The notes under the pieces are model-generated. The model did no database searches. It saw only the letters and a program-made list of their open reading frames with translations, and was not told the origin of the DNA. This document shows positions 25,798 to 34,196 of a stretch of DNA of 64,000 nt, piece by piece; positions within the stretch are counted from its first letter, which is position 1; the number at the start of each line of letters is the position of its first letter. The stretch is taken from assembly GCF_035712445.1 (NCBI RefSeq), contig NZ_DASTAT010000002.1, positions 31,530 through 95,529 of the forward strand, read 5' to 3'. This stretch comes from Oligoflexus sp. (GTDB taxonomy: Bacteria > Bdellovibrionota_B > Oligoflexia > Oligoflexales > Oligoflexaceae). The position numbers and the translations under genes were made by a program.

Positions 25798-26456
25798 AGT
25801 GTGTCTTCCGCCCCTTGTGGAAGTTGGGGGCGCGAGAACCAGGCGAGCGCTGCTGCGATCAGCAGGAGGGCGACAGCCGCCACCCACCCAATCGTCCAAA
25901 GGCGTCCGCGACCTTCGGGAATATTCTGAAGCTCGACTTCATAGGTCTTGCCGCCCTCGCCCTTGTTCAGGGTGTAGGTGTCATAGGTCCGGCCCGAGAA
26001 ATCCACATTCCGGCGAATATCCAAACCAGGACCGCTGATCTGGAACTTGCCTTCAAAGACGAACATGCCGATGGATTCAAAGGCCTGCGCGGCCTTAAGC
26101 GTCATGCGCCCGGTTCCGACTTCCGCCGGAACTTTGAAGCCAATCGTGATCAGGGTGTCACCAGGGGGAAAGGTCTTGTCGATGGTCAAACCACCGTCCT
26201 GCCCCAGGTTCAATTCATTGGGAGCCAGACCTTCCTGGGCCTGGAAGTCGATGGTCTCGGTCGGCAGCATCACGGGGAAGCTCAAACGCTCGGGCTGGGT
26301 GCCGTCGTTCGTCACCATGAAGATATAGCTGCCAAAGACGGAATCGACGCCCGGGTAAAGGACGAAGATGTGCTTATTGGTCACCTGGACCGCCGCCATC
26401 GCCTGCATGCTCAGGGCGAAAAGGAGCGACGCGAACGCAACTTTCAACTTAACCAT
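25794..26456 (-). CDS. Periplasmic beta-rich protein with C-terminal anchor, in ccm operon
   Basis: A 220-residue protein with a signal peptide (cleavage after about MQAMAA), a periplasmic domain of beta strands (25-185) and one membrane helix at the C-terminus (about 190-208). No Cys in the mature part. I cannot name the family. The gene overlaps the upstream 110-residue gene by eight bases and the downstream gene by four, so it is firmly part of the ccmF-ccmH transcript. A role in cytochrome c assembly is inferred from position only. Confidence 0.7.
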   Translation of the reverse strand: MVKLKVAFASLLFALSMQAMAAVQVTNKHIFVLYPGVDSVFGSYIFMVTNDGTQPERLSFPVMLPTETIDFQAQEGLAPNELNLGQDGGLTIDKTFPPGDTLITIGFKVPAEVGTGRMTLKAAQAFESIGMFVFEGKFQISGPGLDIRRNVDFSGRTYDTYTLNKGEGGKTYEVELQNIPEGRGRLWTIGWVAAVALLLIAAALAWFSRPQLPQGAEDTL

Positions 26457-26781
26457 TCACCGATCCCTTTCCCTGGCTCTGGGCAGCGGCCTGTTCCTTG
26501 GCCAAATTCTGCAGGTAGTCCAAACGACGAGCGGCATCAATATAGCGATTGCTCAGATACTGCCGGCGCTGTTCCCAGGCCATCTTCGAGATCCGCTTTT
26601 CCTCATAGGCGCGTTCATCTTCCAGAAAGCGCTTCAGGATGGATTCCTTCACCGCTTCGAGCCTATCGAGCGAGTTGATGGACGCTGCGGCCTGCAGATG
26701 CCCACCTTTACCGAAAAAGAAAGGGGAAAGGATAATCAGTGCGGCAAGCACGGATATGGAAGCGGCAAAGACGATCATCAT
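26449..26781 (-). CDS. CcmI N-terminal-like membrane protein
   Basis: A 110-residue protein with one N-terminal membrane helix (residues 3-23) followed by a long charged helix with heptad pattern (40-100), containing LDRLEAVKESILKRFLEDERAYEEKRIS. This layout, helix plus coiled coil around a Leu-Glu-rich motif, is that of the first part of CcmI. The TPR and C-terminal parts are missing. The C-terminal domain may be supplied by the protein at 22313-22759. It is coupled to ccmH by an ATGA overlap. Confidence 0.6.
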   Translation of the reverse strand: MMIVFAASISVLAALIILSPFFFGKGGHLQAAASINSLDRLEAVKESILKRFLEDERAYEEKRISKMAWEQRRQYLSNRYIDAARRLDYLQNLAKEQAAAQSQGKGSVNG

Positions 26782-27332
26782 CCTTTCTTCTCCTTCATGA
26801 GCAGCAGCCGGTCATGCATTTCCTTGATCAAAGCTTCGGTGCTGCGGACGCCATGGGCATTGAACTGCACCTTGCGTCGCCAGACCAGGAGCCAAATCAA
26901 AATAGGACCACCGATCAAAAGAGCGATCGGCACACCCCAGGCCAGAAGGTTGAAACCCTCTTTGGGAGGTTCCCGCAAAATCCACGGGCCGTAACGTTCC
27001 ACGAAGTATTTGATGATCTCGTCTTTGGACTTACCGAGCTTCATCTGCTCGTGCACCTGATCCTTGATCTGAACCGAGAAGCTGGCATCGGATTCCAGAA
27101 CGCTGAGACCCGTGCAGGTCGGGCAGCGCAGTTCCTTGGCCACATCGCGGAAATAGATGTCGTTGTCCTTGCGATCCGATCCCAAAAGTCCCTTCAGGCC
27201 GGTATCCAGATCCTCGGGCGAGGGCTGGGTCGTCGGCGTGACCGGAGGATGGGATTCCGGCATCTGGGCCCAGGCGGACATCGGGGCGAAGGACATAAAA
27301 CCAAGAGCCACAGCCAAACGAAGCCGTTTCAT
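26778..27332 (-). CDS. ccmH: Cytochrome c maturation protein CcmH
   Basis: A 184-residue CcmH. It starts at ATG 27332, with GGAGG seven bases ahead, overlapping the ccmF stop (ATGA). It has a signal peptide, then the thiol motif LRCPTCTGLSVLESDA, which reduces apocytochrome CxxCH cysteines before haem attachment, then the family helix KSKDEIIKYFVERYGPWIL. A C-terminal membrane helix (about 140-160) anchors it, as usual. It works with CcmF at the periplasmic face of the inner membrane. Confidence 0.92.
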   Translation of the reverse strand: MKRLRLAVALGFMSFAPMSAWAQMPESHPPVTPTTQPSPEDLDTGLKGLLGSDRKDNDIYFRDVAKELRCPTCTGLSVLESDASFSVQIKDQVHEQMKLGKSKDEIIKYFVERYGPWILREPPKEGFNLLAWGVPIALLIGGPILIWLLVWRRKVQFNAHGVRSTEALIKEMHDRLLLMKEKKG

Positions 27333-29332
27333 GAATTCACCTCCCATGCACCGGCGACCACATCGCGGCTTCGGTTGCCACGATACTTATCCAAGAGGGC
27401 GATGATACCGCCTATAACCATCAGCACGATGGCACCCCAGACGATGCGGACCGTGGGGTTGATGTTCACCTGGAAGGTCACCCGCTTGCCGCTGACCTTG
27501 TCGAAGTCGACGAGGACAACGTAGATATCATGCCAGATATTGCCGGTGATGGCGATTTCGTTGAACACCTGATCTTTGGTCGGATAACGGCTCTGAGCGG
27601 GGTGTGCGTCCTCGATCATGACGTTGTCTTTTTCACGGAAAATCTTCAGGTGCGCTTCGTAATGCGTGGCGTTCAGCACCTGCTTTACCTGGATGCCTTC
27701 CTGACCAAACTCGAAGCGGTAGCCGAAGAACGAGAAGTTTTCACCGGCATGGACCGTCACGCGTTCCTCAAGACCGCGATAGTTGCCGAGAAAGCCTATG
27801 ATCGCGATCATCATGCCGATGTGGGCGACCCAGCCGCCGAAGTAGGCGAGGTTGCGATCGAAGAAAAGACCGAACTTGAAACGCATGTCCTTGAGGCGGA
27901 AGTAAATGTCACCGAAAAGGCAGCCGATCGCCCACGATGCCAGATAAAGACCGACCAGCTGCGCGATCAAAGACGAGGTTTTCTTGGTTGCCATCACATC
28001 GCCCATGTAGATCAGGAAGAGTGTGACGGGAATCGCAAAAACGATGGCGCCGAGGATGATGACCTTGCCGTTGGGAATCTTATCGGATTGATAGCGCATC
28101 AGGTTGCCGATGGCGATACCAAGGATCAGACCGAGGCCTACCCAAGGCGCGAACATATTAAAGTATGGCGCCTGCACCGAAATACGCTGGCCGGTGATGG
28201 CTTCCGAGACGATGGGGAACATGGTGCCGATAAAGACGATAGCCGCGAAGGAGAGAAGGAGGAACTGGGTCATGACGAGGGCTGATTCCTTGGAAACACC
28301 CCAGACTTTTTCGGTGTCCGAAGGCAGGATCGAAGGCGCGCGGAACGCGTAAATGCCTGAAGAAATCAGGACAGTTCCAGCCAGATAATAAAGATAGTTA
28401 GGACCGATCGGCGATTCCGCGAAGGAGTGCACCGAGGAGACCACACCCGAACGGGTCAGGAAGGTTCCCACGTAGCTCATGAAGAAGGCGCCGATACCGA
28501 GGACGATGCTGAGTCTTTTCAAATGACCAAGTTTTTCCTGAACCAGAAGCGAATGCAGGAGCGCCGTCGCCAGAAGCCAGGGCATGAAGCTTGAGTTTTC
28601 CACCGGATCCCAGGCCCAGTAACCGGCCCAACCGAGTTCGACGTAAGCCCAGCGGCCACCCAGGGTAATACCAGCTGTCAGGAAGATGAAGGCCGCGAGT
28701 GTCCAGCGGCGAATCGTTTTCAACCAGCCTTCGGTGATATCACCGTAGCAGAGAGCCGCGATCGAATACGCAAAGGGCACGCCCAAAAGCGTGTAGCCGG
28801 TGAAAAGAAGCGGCGGGTGGATGGCCATGTAGTAGTTCTGCAGGAGCTCATTCATGCCCCGACCGTTGGGAGGCGCAGGAAGATTCAGGACGAAGGGATC
28901 GGAGTGGGTGATCGCGAGGTAGAACATCCAGGCCAGCACCGCCTGAATCGAGGCGGATACGTAGGGCATGATGTGTTCATTGTCACGCGAGCTGGTCCAG
29001 ACCGCGATGGTGCCCATGATGGCCAGGAGCGCCGTCCACAGCGTGTGCGAGCCTTCGAGCGAGGACCAGAACGCCGTCAGCGTATAAAACGCCGGCAGGT
29101 CATTACTCGAATTTTTGAACACGTACGCGATCGAGTAATCGCGATGGTAGAAGGCCCAGATCAAAAGTCCCGAGGCAACGAGCACGGACGCACAGGTCAC
29201 CGTGATGGCCAGTTTGGAGGAGAGATACAATCGCTTATGCCGCCAGAATGCTGCCATTATGGCTGACAAAAACCCATAGACGCTGCAAATGAAACAAAGA
29301 AAAATCAAAAAGAAGCCATAGTTCGCGAGCAT
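27329..29332 (-). CDS. ccmF: Cytochrome c haem lyase subunit CcmF
   Basis: A 667-residue polytopic membrane protein of normal length, starting at ATG 29332 with GAGG ahead. The tryptophan-rich haem-handling motif is present (WAWDPVENSSFMPW, about residues 245-258), as are the flanking His residues and a large periplasmic loop near the C-terminus. CcmF takes holo-CcmE haem and ligates it to apocytochrome c with CcmH. It leads a five-gene minus-strand unit. The ccmABCDE and ccmG genes are not in the window. Confidence 0.95.
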   Translation of the reverse strand: MLANYGFFLIFLCFICSVYGFLSAIMAAFWRHKRLYLSSKLAITVTCASVLVASGLLIWAFYHRDYSIAYVFKNSSNDLPAFYTLTAFWSSLEGSHTLWTALLAIMGTIAVWTSSRDNEHIMPYVSASIQAVLAWMFYLAITHSDPFVLNLPAPPNGRGMNELLQNYYMAIHPPLLFTGYTLLGVPFAYSIAALCYGDITEGWLKTIRRWTLAAFIFLTAGITLGGRWAYVELGWAGYWAWDPVENSSFMPWLLATALLHSLLVQEKLGHLKRLSIVLGIGAFFMSYVGTFLTRSGVVSSVHSFAESPIGPNYLYYLAGTVLISSGIYAFRAPSILPSDTEKVWGVSKESALVMTQFLLLSFAAIVFIGTMFPIVSEAITGQRISVQAPYFNMFAPWVGLGLILGIAIGNLMRYQSDKIPNGKVIILGAIVFAIPVTLFLIYMGDVMATKKTSSLIAQLVGLYLASWAIGCLFGDIYFRLKDMRFKFGLFFDRNLAYFGGWVAHIGMMIAIIGFLGNYRGLEERVTVHAGENFSFFGYRFEFGQEGIQVKQVLNATHYEAHLKIFREKDNVMIEDAHPAQSRYPTKDQVFNEIAITGNIWHDIYVVLVDFDKVSGKRVTFQVNINPTVRIVWGAIVLMVIGGIIALLDKYRGNRSRDVVAGAWEVNS

Positions 29333-29544
29333 TGGCACCTCACTGCGCACTTACTCCCCACTGGTCCGGGATAATGAGGTTTCATTTTACCCCATCACGA
29401 TCCCGCCCGACAGCCCAAGGTCTGAAGCTGCCACATATAAAGCATCGAATTCCCTTCTCAAAGTCTTATCTTGCCTTCCTGGCCCGAATTCCGTAAATCT
29501 TGCGCGAGTCATGACGTTCTTAGGATGATCAAGGAAAGCTAGCT

Positions 29545-30900
29545 ATGCCAACCGTGTACGTAAAAACTTTGGGATGCAAGGTCAACAGCTACGACAGTCA
29601 TGCGATTGAAAATCAATTCAAGGCGCTCGGCTATGAACTCGTCGATGACCCGTCCGCGGCCACGGTCTCGGTGCTCAATACCTGCAGCGTGACCGATAAC
29701 GCGGATAAGGAGGCCCGCTATCTCCTCCGCAAATTCCGTCGCGACAATCCTGAGACCATCGTGGTGGCCACCGGCTGCTATGCGCAGACCGATTCCAAGC
29801 GCCTCGTGGAAATGGACGAGGTCGACCTCGTGTTTCCCAATCAGACGAAAGATCTGATCGTCGAAGCCACGCATGCCTTCGCCGATCGGAAGAACCAGGG
29901 CGTGACCGAAGCCAGCGCCACCAAATTGCCTTCACACGTCAAAGCTGTCAGCGGCAATCGCCAGGGGCACTTCAAATCGTCTTTGACCATGCTCGAAGCT
30001 GATTCCACGCAAACCCGCGCCTTTCTGAAAATCCAGGACGGCTGCAATGGTTTCTGCGCCTACTGCCTGATTCCCTATGCCCGCGGAGCCTCGCGCAGCG
30101 TGGCGCCTTCCGAGGTGACGCGTGAAGTCAGGCGCCTCATCGATCTGGGCGTGAAGGAGATCGTTTTCACCGGCATTCATATCGGTGACTACGGCGTCGA
30201 CATCGGCCAGGACGATGGTTTCGTGGCTTTGATCCGCGAGCTGCTCAGCTGGCCGGACATGGTCCGCATCCGCATCTCGTCGCTCGAACCACGCGAGCTG
30301 ACCGAGGACCTCTTGAAAGTGCTGAGCCAAAGACCCGACATTTTCTGCGATCACTTTCACCTGCCCTTGCAATCAGGCCATGATCGTATCCTGAAGATGA
30401 TGAGAAGAACTTATGACAGTCGGCAGTATGCGGAAAATGTGGCCATGGCTCGCAGCTATTTTCCCAAGGCCAACTTCGGCGCCGATGTGATCCCGGGTTT
30501 CCCGAGCGAAACGGACGAGGAATTCACCGGCACTTTGGAATTCATCGAACGCACAGGTTTGAACTACCTGCATGTGTTCCCCTACTCGAAGCGTCCCAAT
30601 ACCGCCGCCGAAAAAATGCCCGGCCACCTGGCTCCCGAGCTGGTCAAGGAACGGGCGAAGATTCTGCGCGATCTTTCCGGCCGTCTGAAGCACGAATACA
30701 ACCGCCGCTTCATTGGACAGGAAACCGAGGTCCTTTGGGAAAACGATGTCGATAGCCAGGGGCGCCGCTTGGGCAAAAGCACAAATTATCTGGAAGTCTG
30801 TGCGCCGAGTCACGCGAACGTGGAACCAGGCGTTGTGCAAAGGGTTCAGCTGAAAGGTTTTGTGGAAGACCATCGCTTGCTTGGCAAGATTTTGTCGTAA
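29545..30900 (+). CDS. mtaB: tRNA t6A37 methylthiotransferase MtaB
   Basis: A 451-residue radical SAM methylthiotransferase. The N-terminal UPF0004 domain has the three auxiliary-cluster Cys in TLGCKVN, NTCSVT and GCYAQ. The radical SAM cluster is GCNGFCAYC (about residues 166-174). A C-terminal TRAM domain follows. The NTCSVT wording and the GCKVN start favour MtaB (ms2t6A at A37) over MiaB or RimO. It acts on ANN-decoding tRNAs. Its stop lies 45 bases before the candidate small RNA. Confidence 0.92.
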   Translation: MPTVYVKTLGCKVNSYDSHAIENQFKALGYELVDDPSAATVSVLNTCSVTDNADKEARYLLRKFRRDNPETIVVATGCYAQTDSKRLVEMDEVDLVFPNQTKDLIVEATHAFADRKNQGVTEASATKLPSHVKAVSGNRQGHFKSSLTMLEADSTQTRAFLKIQDGCNGFCAYCLIPYARGASRSVAPSEVTREVRRLIDLGVKEIVFTGIHIGDYGVDIGQDDGFVALIRELLSWPDMVRIRISSLEPRELTEDLLKVLSQRPDIFCDHFHLPLQSGHDRILKMMRRTYDSRQYAENVAMARSYFPKANFGADVIPGFPSETDEEFTGTLEFIERTGLNYLHVFPYSKRPNTAAEKMPGHLAPELVKERAKILRDLSGRLKHEYNRRFIGQETEVLWENDVDSQGRRLGKSTNYLEVCAPSHANVEPGVVQRVQLKGFVEDHRLLGKILS

Positions 30901-30945
30901 GTCAACGACAGCTGCCGCTTTCGCGAGCCAGTGCTACTATAAAAA

Positions 30946-31081
30946 CAGTGCAGCATCAGCGGCTGTCACTGCAGCCTCTGGCCCTGCGCTCACTGCCACA
31001 CCCCGTTTGCACAGACGAGCGAAATTTCGCTACATGAATGGCCGGCCCTGGCGTTCCGCGTCTGCGTGAGCGGGGTTTTTT
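30946..31081 (+). ncRNA. Candidate ~135-nt structured RNA
   Basis: The space between mtaB and the amylase gene contains an extended -10 box (TGC then TACTAT at 30932-30940) with a predicted start near 30946. A 5' hairpin follows (30946-30954 with 30962-30971). A long imperfect stem pairs ACCCCG at 31000 and CAGACG at 31012 with CGTCTG at 31059 and CGGGGT at 31071, enclosing a perfect 14-base palindrome at 31018-31031. Six T follow (31076-31081), giving intrinsic termination. There is no ORF with an SD inside. It could also be an elaborate mtaB terminator. Confidence 0.42.
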
Positions 31082-31142
31082 CTTTCGCGAGCCCCTCCAA
31101 TTTTGCTACAAGGGATAAACCATTGCTGCATGAGGGGGAACC

Positions 31143-32744
31143 ATGTCGCTCCAACGTTTGGTCTCAAGCTTCTGCCTAATCTTTATGATGTCATGCGGTT
31201 CGCCAAGTTCCGGCAATACCGGACCCGTTGGAGAGCCCCAGGCACCGGCGGCCCTGACCGGCGGTCCCAAGGAGCAGCGCAAGCAAGGCGTCAACGGCGT
31301 GCTGTTCCAAGCTTACCACTGGTATACCCCAGCCGATGGCCGCCTTTGGGAAGACCTGGCGAGCCAGGCCCAAACTCTTTCGAACAAGGGTTTTACCGCT
31401 CTTTGGCTGCCACCTGCCTACAAAAGCGCCGGTGGGGGCTTTGATGTGGGTTATGGCGTCTACGATGCCTATGACCTTGGTGAATTCCAGCAAAAAGGTA
31501 GCAAGCGCACCAAGTATGGGGACAAAGACCAATATTTGCGCTTGATTCAGGCTGCGCATGCGGCTGAGCTTGATGTCTATGCCGACATCGTCATGAATCA
31601 TCGCATGGGCGCCGACCGCACCGAGGCCGTTTCCGCCATCGAAGTCGATCCTAGAAACCGCAGCAAGGATACGAGCAGCAGCTATACGATCCAGGCTTGG
31701 ACGCTCTTCGATTTCGCCGGTCGCGGCAATCGTTATTCCACGTTCCGTTGGAACTGGTCGCACTTCACAGGCGTGGATTGGGATCAGCAGAGCCAGCAGC
31801 GCGGCCGCATCTATCGCTTCAACGCGTCGGGCAAGAATTGGGCGAGCGAAGTCTCGAAGGAAAACGGCAACTATGATTACCTGATGGGCGCGGACGTTGA
31901 TTTCAACAACCCCGATGTGGTTGCGGAAATGAAAAACTGGGGCGCCTGGTACCAGAACATTGCAAGCCTCGATGGTTTCCGCCTGGATGCCGTCAAGCAT
32001 ATCAAGTCGCCCTTCCTGCGGGAGTGGGTTGAGCATGTGCGCAAGCAGGCAGGTCGCGATCTTTTCACGGTGGCCGAGTACTGGGATTTTTCCGTGGACA
32101 CGCTGCTCGATTATCTGAACGAGCAGGATCACGCGCTCTTCGATGTGCCGCTGCATATGAACTTCTTCCGCGCGGCCCAGGCTCGCGGCGGCTTCAACAT
32201 GGCCACGCTCTTGGATGATACGCTGCTGGAAAGAGCGCCGCAGGACGCCGTGACCTTCGTCGATAATCACGACACCCAGCCGCTTCAGGCCCTGCAATCC
32301 CCCGTGCAGGATTGGTTCAAACCGATGGCCTATGCCCTGATCCTTTTGCGCGCAGAAGGCTATCCTTCGGTCTTCAGTGCCGATTACACCGGCGCGTCCT
32401 ATGAAAACATCCGCATCCCGGCCATAAGCCAGACCTTGGATATTCTTTTGGCGGCCAGGCGTGATCATGCTTACGGTGAACAGCGCTCCTATTTTGATGC
32501 GCCGGACATCGTGGGCTGGACCCGCAGCGGTGATGCCACGCACAAAACCGGGCTCGCCGTGGTTTTAAGTGACAACGGCGCGGGTTCGAAGCGCATGGAA
32601 ATGGGCAAAGGCTTCGCCGGCGCCTGCTTCACAAACCTTTTGGATAACAAGCTTCCTTGCGTAACGATCGACAGCGAAGGCTTCGGGGACTTCCCCGTCA
32701 ACGCGCGGTCGTTCGCGGTCTGGGTTGGTCCCAGGAAGGATTGA
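31143..32744 (+). CDS. GH13 alpha-amylase lipoprotein
   Basis: A 533-residue alpha-amylase with a lipoprotein signal (lipobox MMSC, Cys18). The TIM barrel begins near residue 52 ([10 protein letters not shown]). The four GH13 regions are present: [20 protein letters not shown] with nucleophile Asp282, the acid Glu312 in VAEYWD, and VDNHD with Asp377. The long domain B resembles the liquefying Bacillus amylases (GH13_5). It would hydrolyse internal alpha-1,4 links of starch or glycogen at the cell surface or in the periplasm. A good SD precedes it, and the glyoxalase gene follows after 11 bases. Confidence 0.93.
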   Translation: MSLQRLVSSFCLIFMMSCGSPSSGNTGPVGEPQAPAALTGGPKEQRKQGVNGVLFQAYHWYTPADGRLWEDLASQAQTLSNKGFTALWLPPAYKSAGGGFDVGYGVYDAYDLGEFQQKGSKRTKYGDKDQYLRLIQAAHAAELDVYADIVMNHRMGADRTEAVSAIEVDPRNRSKDTSSSYTIQAWTLFDFAGRGNRYSTFRWNWSHFTGVDWDQQSQQRGRIYRFNASGKNWASEVSKENGNYDYLMGADVDFNNPDVVAEMKNWGAWYQNIASLDGFRLDAVKHIKSPFLREWVEHVRKQAGRDLFTVAEYWDFSVDTLLDYLNEQDHALFDVPLHMNFFRAAQARGGFNMATLLDDTLLERAPQDAVTFVDNHDTQPLQALQSPVQDWFKPMAYALILLRAEGYPSVFSADYTGASYENIRIPAISQTLDILLAARRDHAYGEQRSYFDAPDIVGWTRSGDATHKTGLAVVLSDNGAGSKRMEMGKGFAGACFTNLLDNKLPCVTIDSEGFGDFPVNARSFAVWVGPRKD

Positions 32745-32755
32745 ACGGAGTCTTT

Positions 32756-33175
32756 ATGAAATATCTTCATACGATGCTGCGGGTTCGCGATGTGGACGCG
32801 TCGCTGCATTTTTTCTGCGAACTGCTCGGCCTTGTGGAAACCCGGCGCAAGGAATCCGCGGAAGGACGCTTCACGCTGATTTTTCTGGCCACCGCAGCGG
32901 GTGAACCGGAAGTGGAATTGACCTATAATTGGGATGTACCAGATTCCTATGGCAACGGCCGGAATTTCGGGCATCTGGCCTATGAGGTCGATGATATCTA
33001 CGAAATCTGTCGACGCCTTCAGGCCGGTGGCGTGACCATCCTGCGCCCTCCGCGCGAGGGCCGCATGGCTTTTGTGAAGTCACCCGATGGCATTTCGGTG
33101 GAACTCCTGCAGCGCGGCGAAGCTTTGCCTCCTGCAGAACCCTGGATGTCGATGCCGAATACGGGAAGCTGGTAA
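32756..33175 (+). CDS. gloA: Glyoxalase I-like protein (lactoylglutathione lyase)
   Basis: A 139-residue vicinal-oxygen-chelate protein. ATG 32756 has CGGAG upstream; the frame runs back to 32657 inside the amylase gene. Two beta-alpha-beta-beta-beta modules are seen, with the N-terminal start [16 protein letters not shown], the ELTYNWD segment, the metal His in [11 protein letters not shown] and the C-terminal metal Glu in SVELLQR. GloA isomerises the glutathione adduct of methylglyoxal. Coupling to an amylase would make sense for carbohydrate overflow, but this is inference. Confidence 0.88.
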   Translation: MKYLHTMLRVRDVDASLHFFCELLGLVETRRKESAEGRFTLIFLATAAGEPEVELTYNWDVPDSYGNGRNFGHLAYEVDDIYEICRRLQAGGVTILRPPREGRMAFVKSPDGISVELLQRGEALPPAEPWMSMPNTGSW

Positions 33176-33199
33176 AACCCGATTCAGGAGAATTCCAGA

Positions 33200-33742
33200 A
33201 TGGACCAGCTTCGCCCCTTTGCGCCCACACCGGCGGCCGCCGCTTTTCAAATCTTCTGCGACCTTGATTTCAAAGCGGATGCGCTGGAGCTTCGCTATCG
33301 CATTCAGGGTCCTGTGGACGAACTGATGTTGCCGATGACAGTCAGCAATCCTCATTTTCGTGATGAGCTTTGGACCACGACCTGCCTGGAAATCTTCCTT
33401 CAGGAAAGCGGGCAGAGCGCTTATGAGGAATGGAACTTCAGCCCGAGCGGAAACTGGGCCTACTATCATTTTGAATCCTATCGGCAGCTTTCGGGCGGAG
33501 CCCTCCGGCTTCAGCCTCTTGAGCCCCTGAACTGGATCAAAAATGATCATCAGCTCCTGCTTCAGGTGAAAATACCGCTCTACCAGTCCTTCACAAGGGA
33601 AAGGCCGCTTCTGCGTTATGGCGTCACAGCTGTTGTGCATTTGAAGTCTGGGGAAAAACAGTACTGGGCGATGGAGCATGCGGGGGAAAAACCGGATTTT
33701 CATGTTGCGGGGAGTTTTAAAGGCGAAGGCCGTCCAGGTTAG
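33200..33742 (+). CDS. DOMON-like domain protein
   Basis: A 180-residue protein made almost wholly of beta strands, with no signal peptide. The pattern DELWTTTCLEIFLQE, then YEEWNFSPSGNWAYYHF, matches the small DOMON-like family found in many Gram-negative bacteria. Related DOMON domains bind haem or sugars. No residues prove either here. It begins 25 bases after gloA with AGGAG ahead and likely shares its transcript. Confidence 0.72.
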   Translation: MDQLRPFAPTPAAAAFQIFCDLDFKADALELRYRIQGPVDELMLPMTVSNPHFRDELWTTTCLEIFLQESGQSAYEEWNFSPSGNWAYYHFESYRQLSGGALRLQPLEPLNWIKNDHQLLLQVKIPLYQSFTRERPLLRYGVTAVVHLKSGEKQYWAMEHAGEKPDFHVAGSFKGEGRPG

Positions 33743-33749
33743 ACGGCCT
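33727..33749. terminator. Hairpin between convergent genes
   Basis: A perfect 8-bp stem (33727-33734 with 33742-33749) spans the stop of the DOMON gene. T runs are poor on both strands, so it is a weak bidirectional terminator at best. Confidence 0.4.
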
Positions 33750-33757
33750 CGCAGGGA

Positions 33758-34138
33758 TCAGAATTTGAAATTCTCAACAGCTTCCAGAATCGCCATGTTG
33801 GTTTCTTCACCCATCGTCATTTCATAGGCGGGTGAGGCCTTCACAAAGTTCTGGCAGTCCTGATCCGCACCCGTCCAGCGCGTCGCCACCACTTCACCCT
33901 GAGCATTGAAAGTCAGGACCACGCGGCAGCTCTGCTCGCCTTCTGCTGAAGAATACTGGACGACCTTGGTATCCGTGCCCACGTTCACTTCCTGTGTGGG
34001 CTGGCCCCAGGTTTGTTTCACCGTGCTGGCATCCATTCCGAGCCAGGAGTCCACTTTGCCTTCCACATCAGCCTGGTTGGAAACTGTTGTGCAAGCACTT
34101 GTCAGAACAAGACCGAAGACGATAGCGAGAAATCGCAT
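33758..34138 (-). CDS. Small lipoprotein, BamE/SmpA-like
   Basis: A 126-residue lipoprotein starting at ATG 34138 with a strong SD (AGGAGG, six bases). The lipobox is TSAC. The mature part has VDSWLGMDASTVKQTWGQPT, then beta strands, resembling the BamE/SmpA/OmlA fold, in which a short helix pair is followed by a three-strand sheet. BamE itself stabilises the BAM complex; I cannot say this is BamE, because many such lipoproteins are unrelated in role. Confidence 0.65.
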   Translation of the reverse strand: MRFLAIVFGLVLTSACTTVSNQADVEGKVDSWLGMDASTVKQTWGQPTQEVNVGTDTKVVQYSSAEGEQSCRVVLTFNAQGEVVATRWTGADQDCQNFVKASPAYEMTMGEETNMAILEAVENFKF

Positions 34139-34196
34139 AACTACCTCCTGGGGATTCACTCAAGTGATGAAACACTTCAATTATGCTAGCCTGGAT

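Noticed and set aside
31191-32543. Minus-strand open frame of 450 codons opposite the amylase gene
   Set aside because: The plus strand has all GH13 catalytic motifs; the opposite frame shows no family features and no SD.
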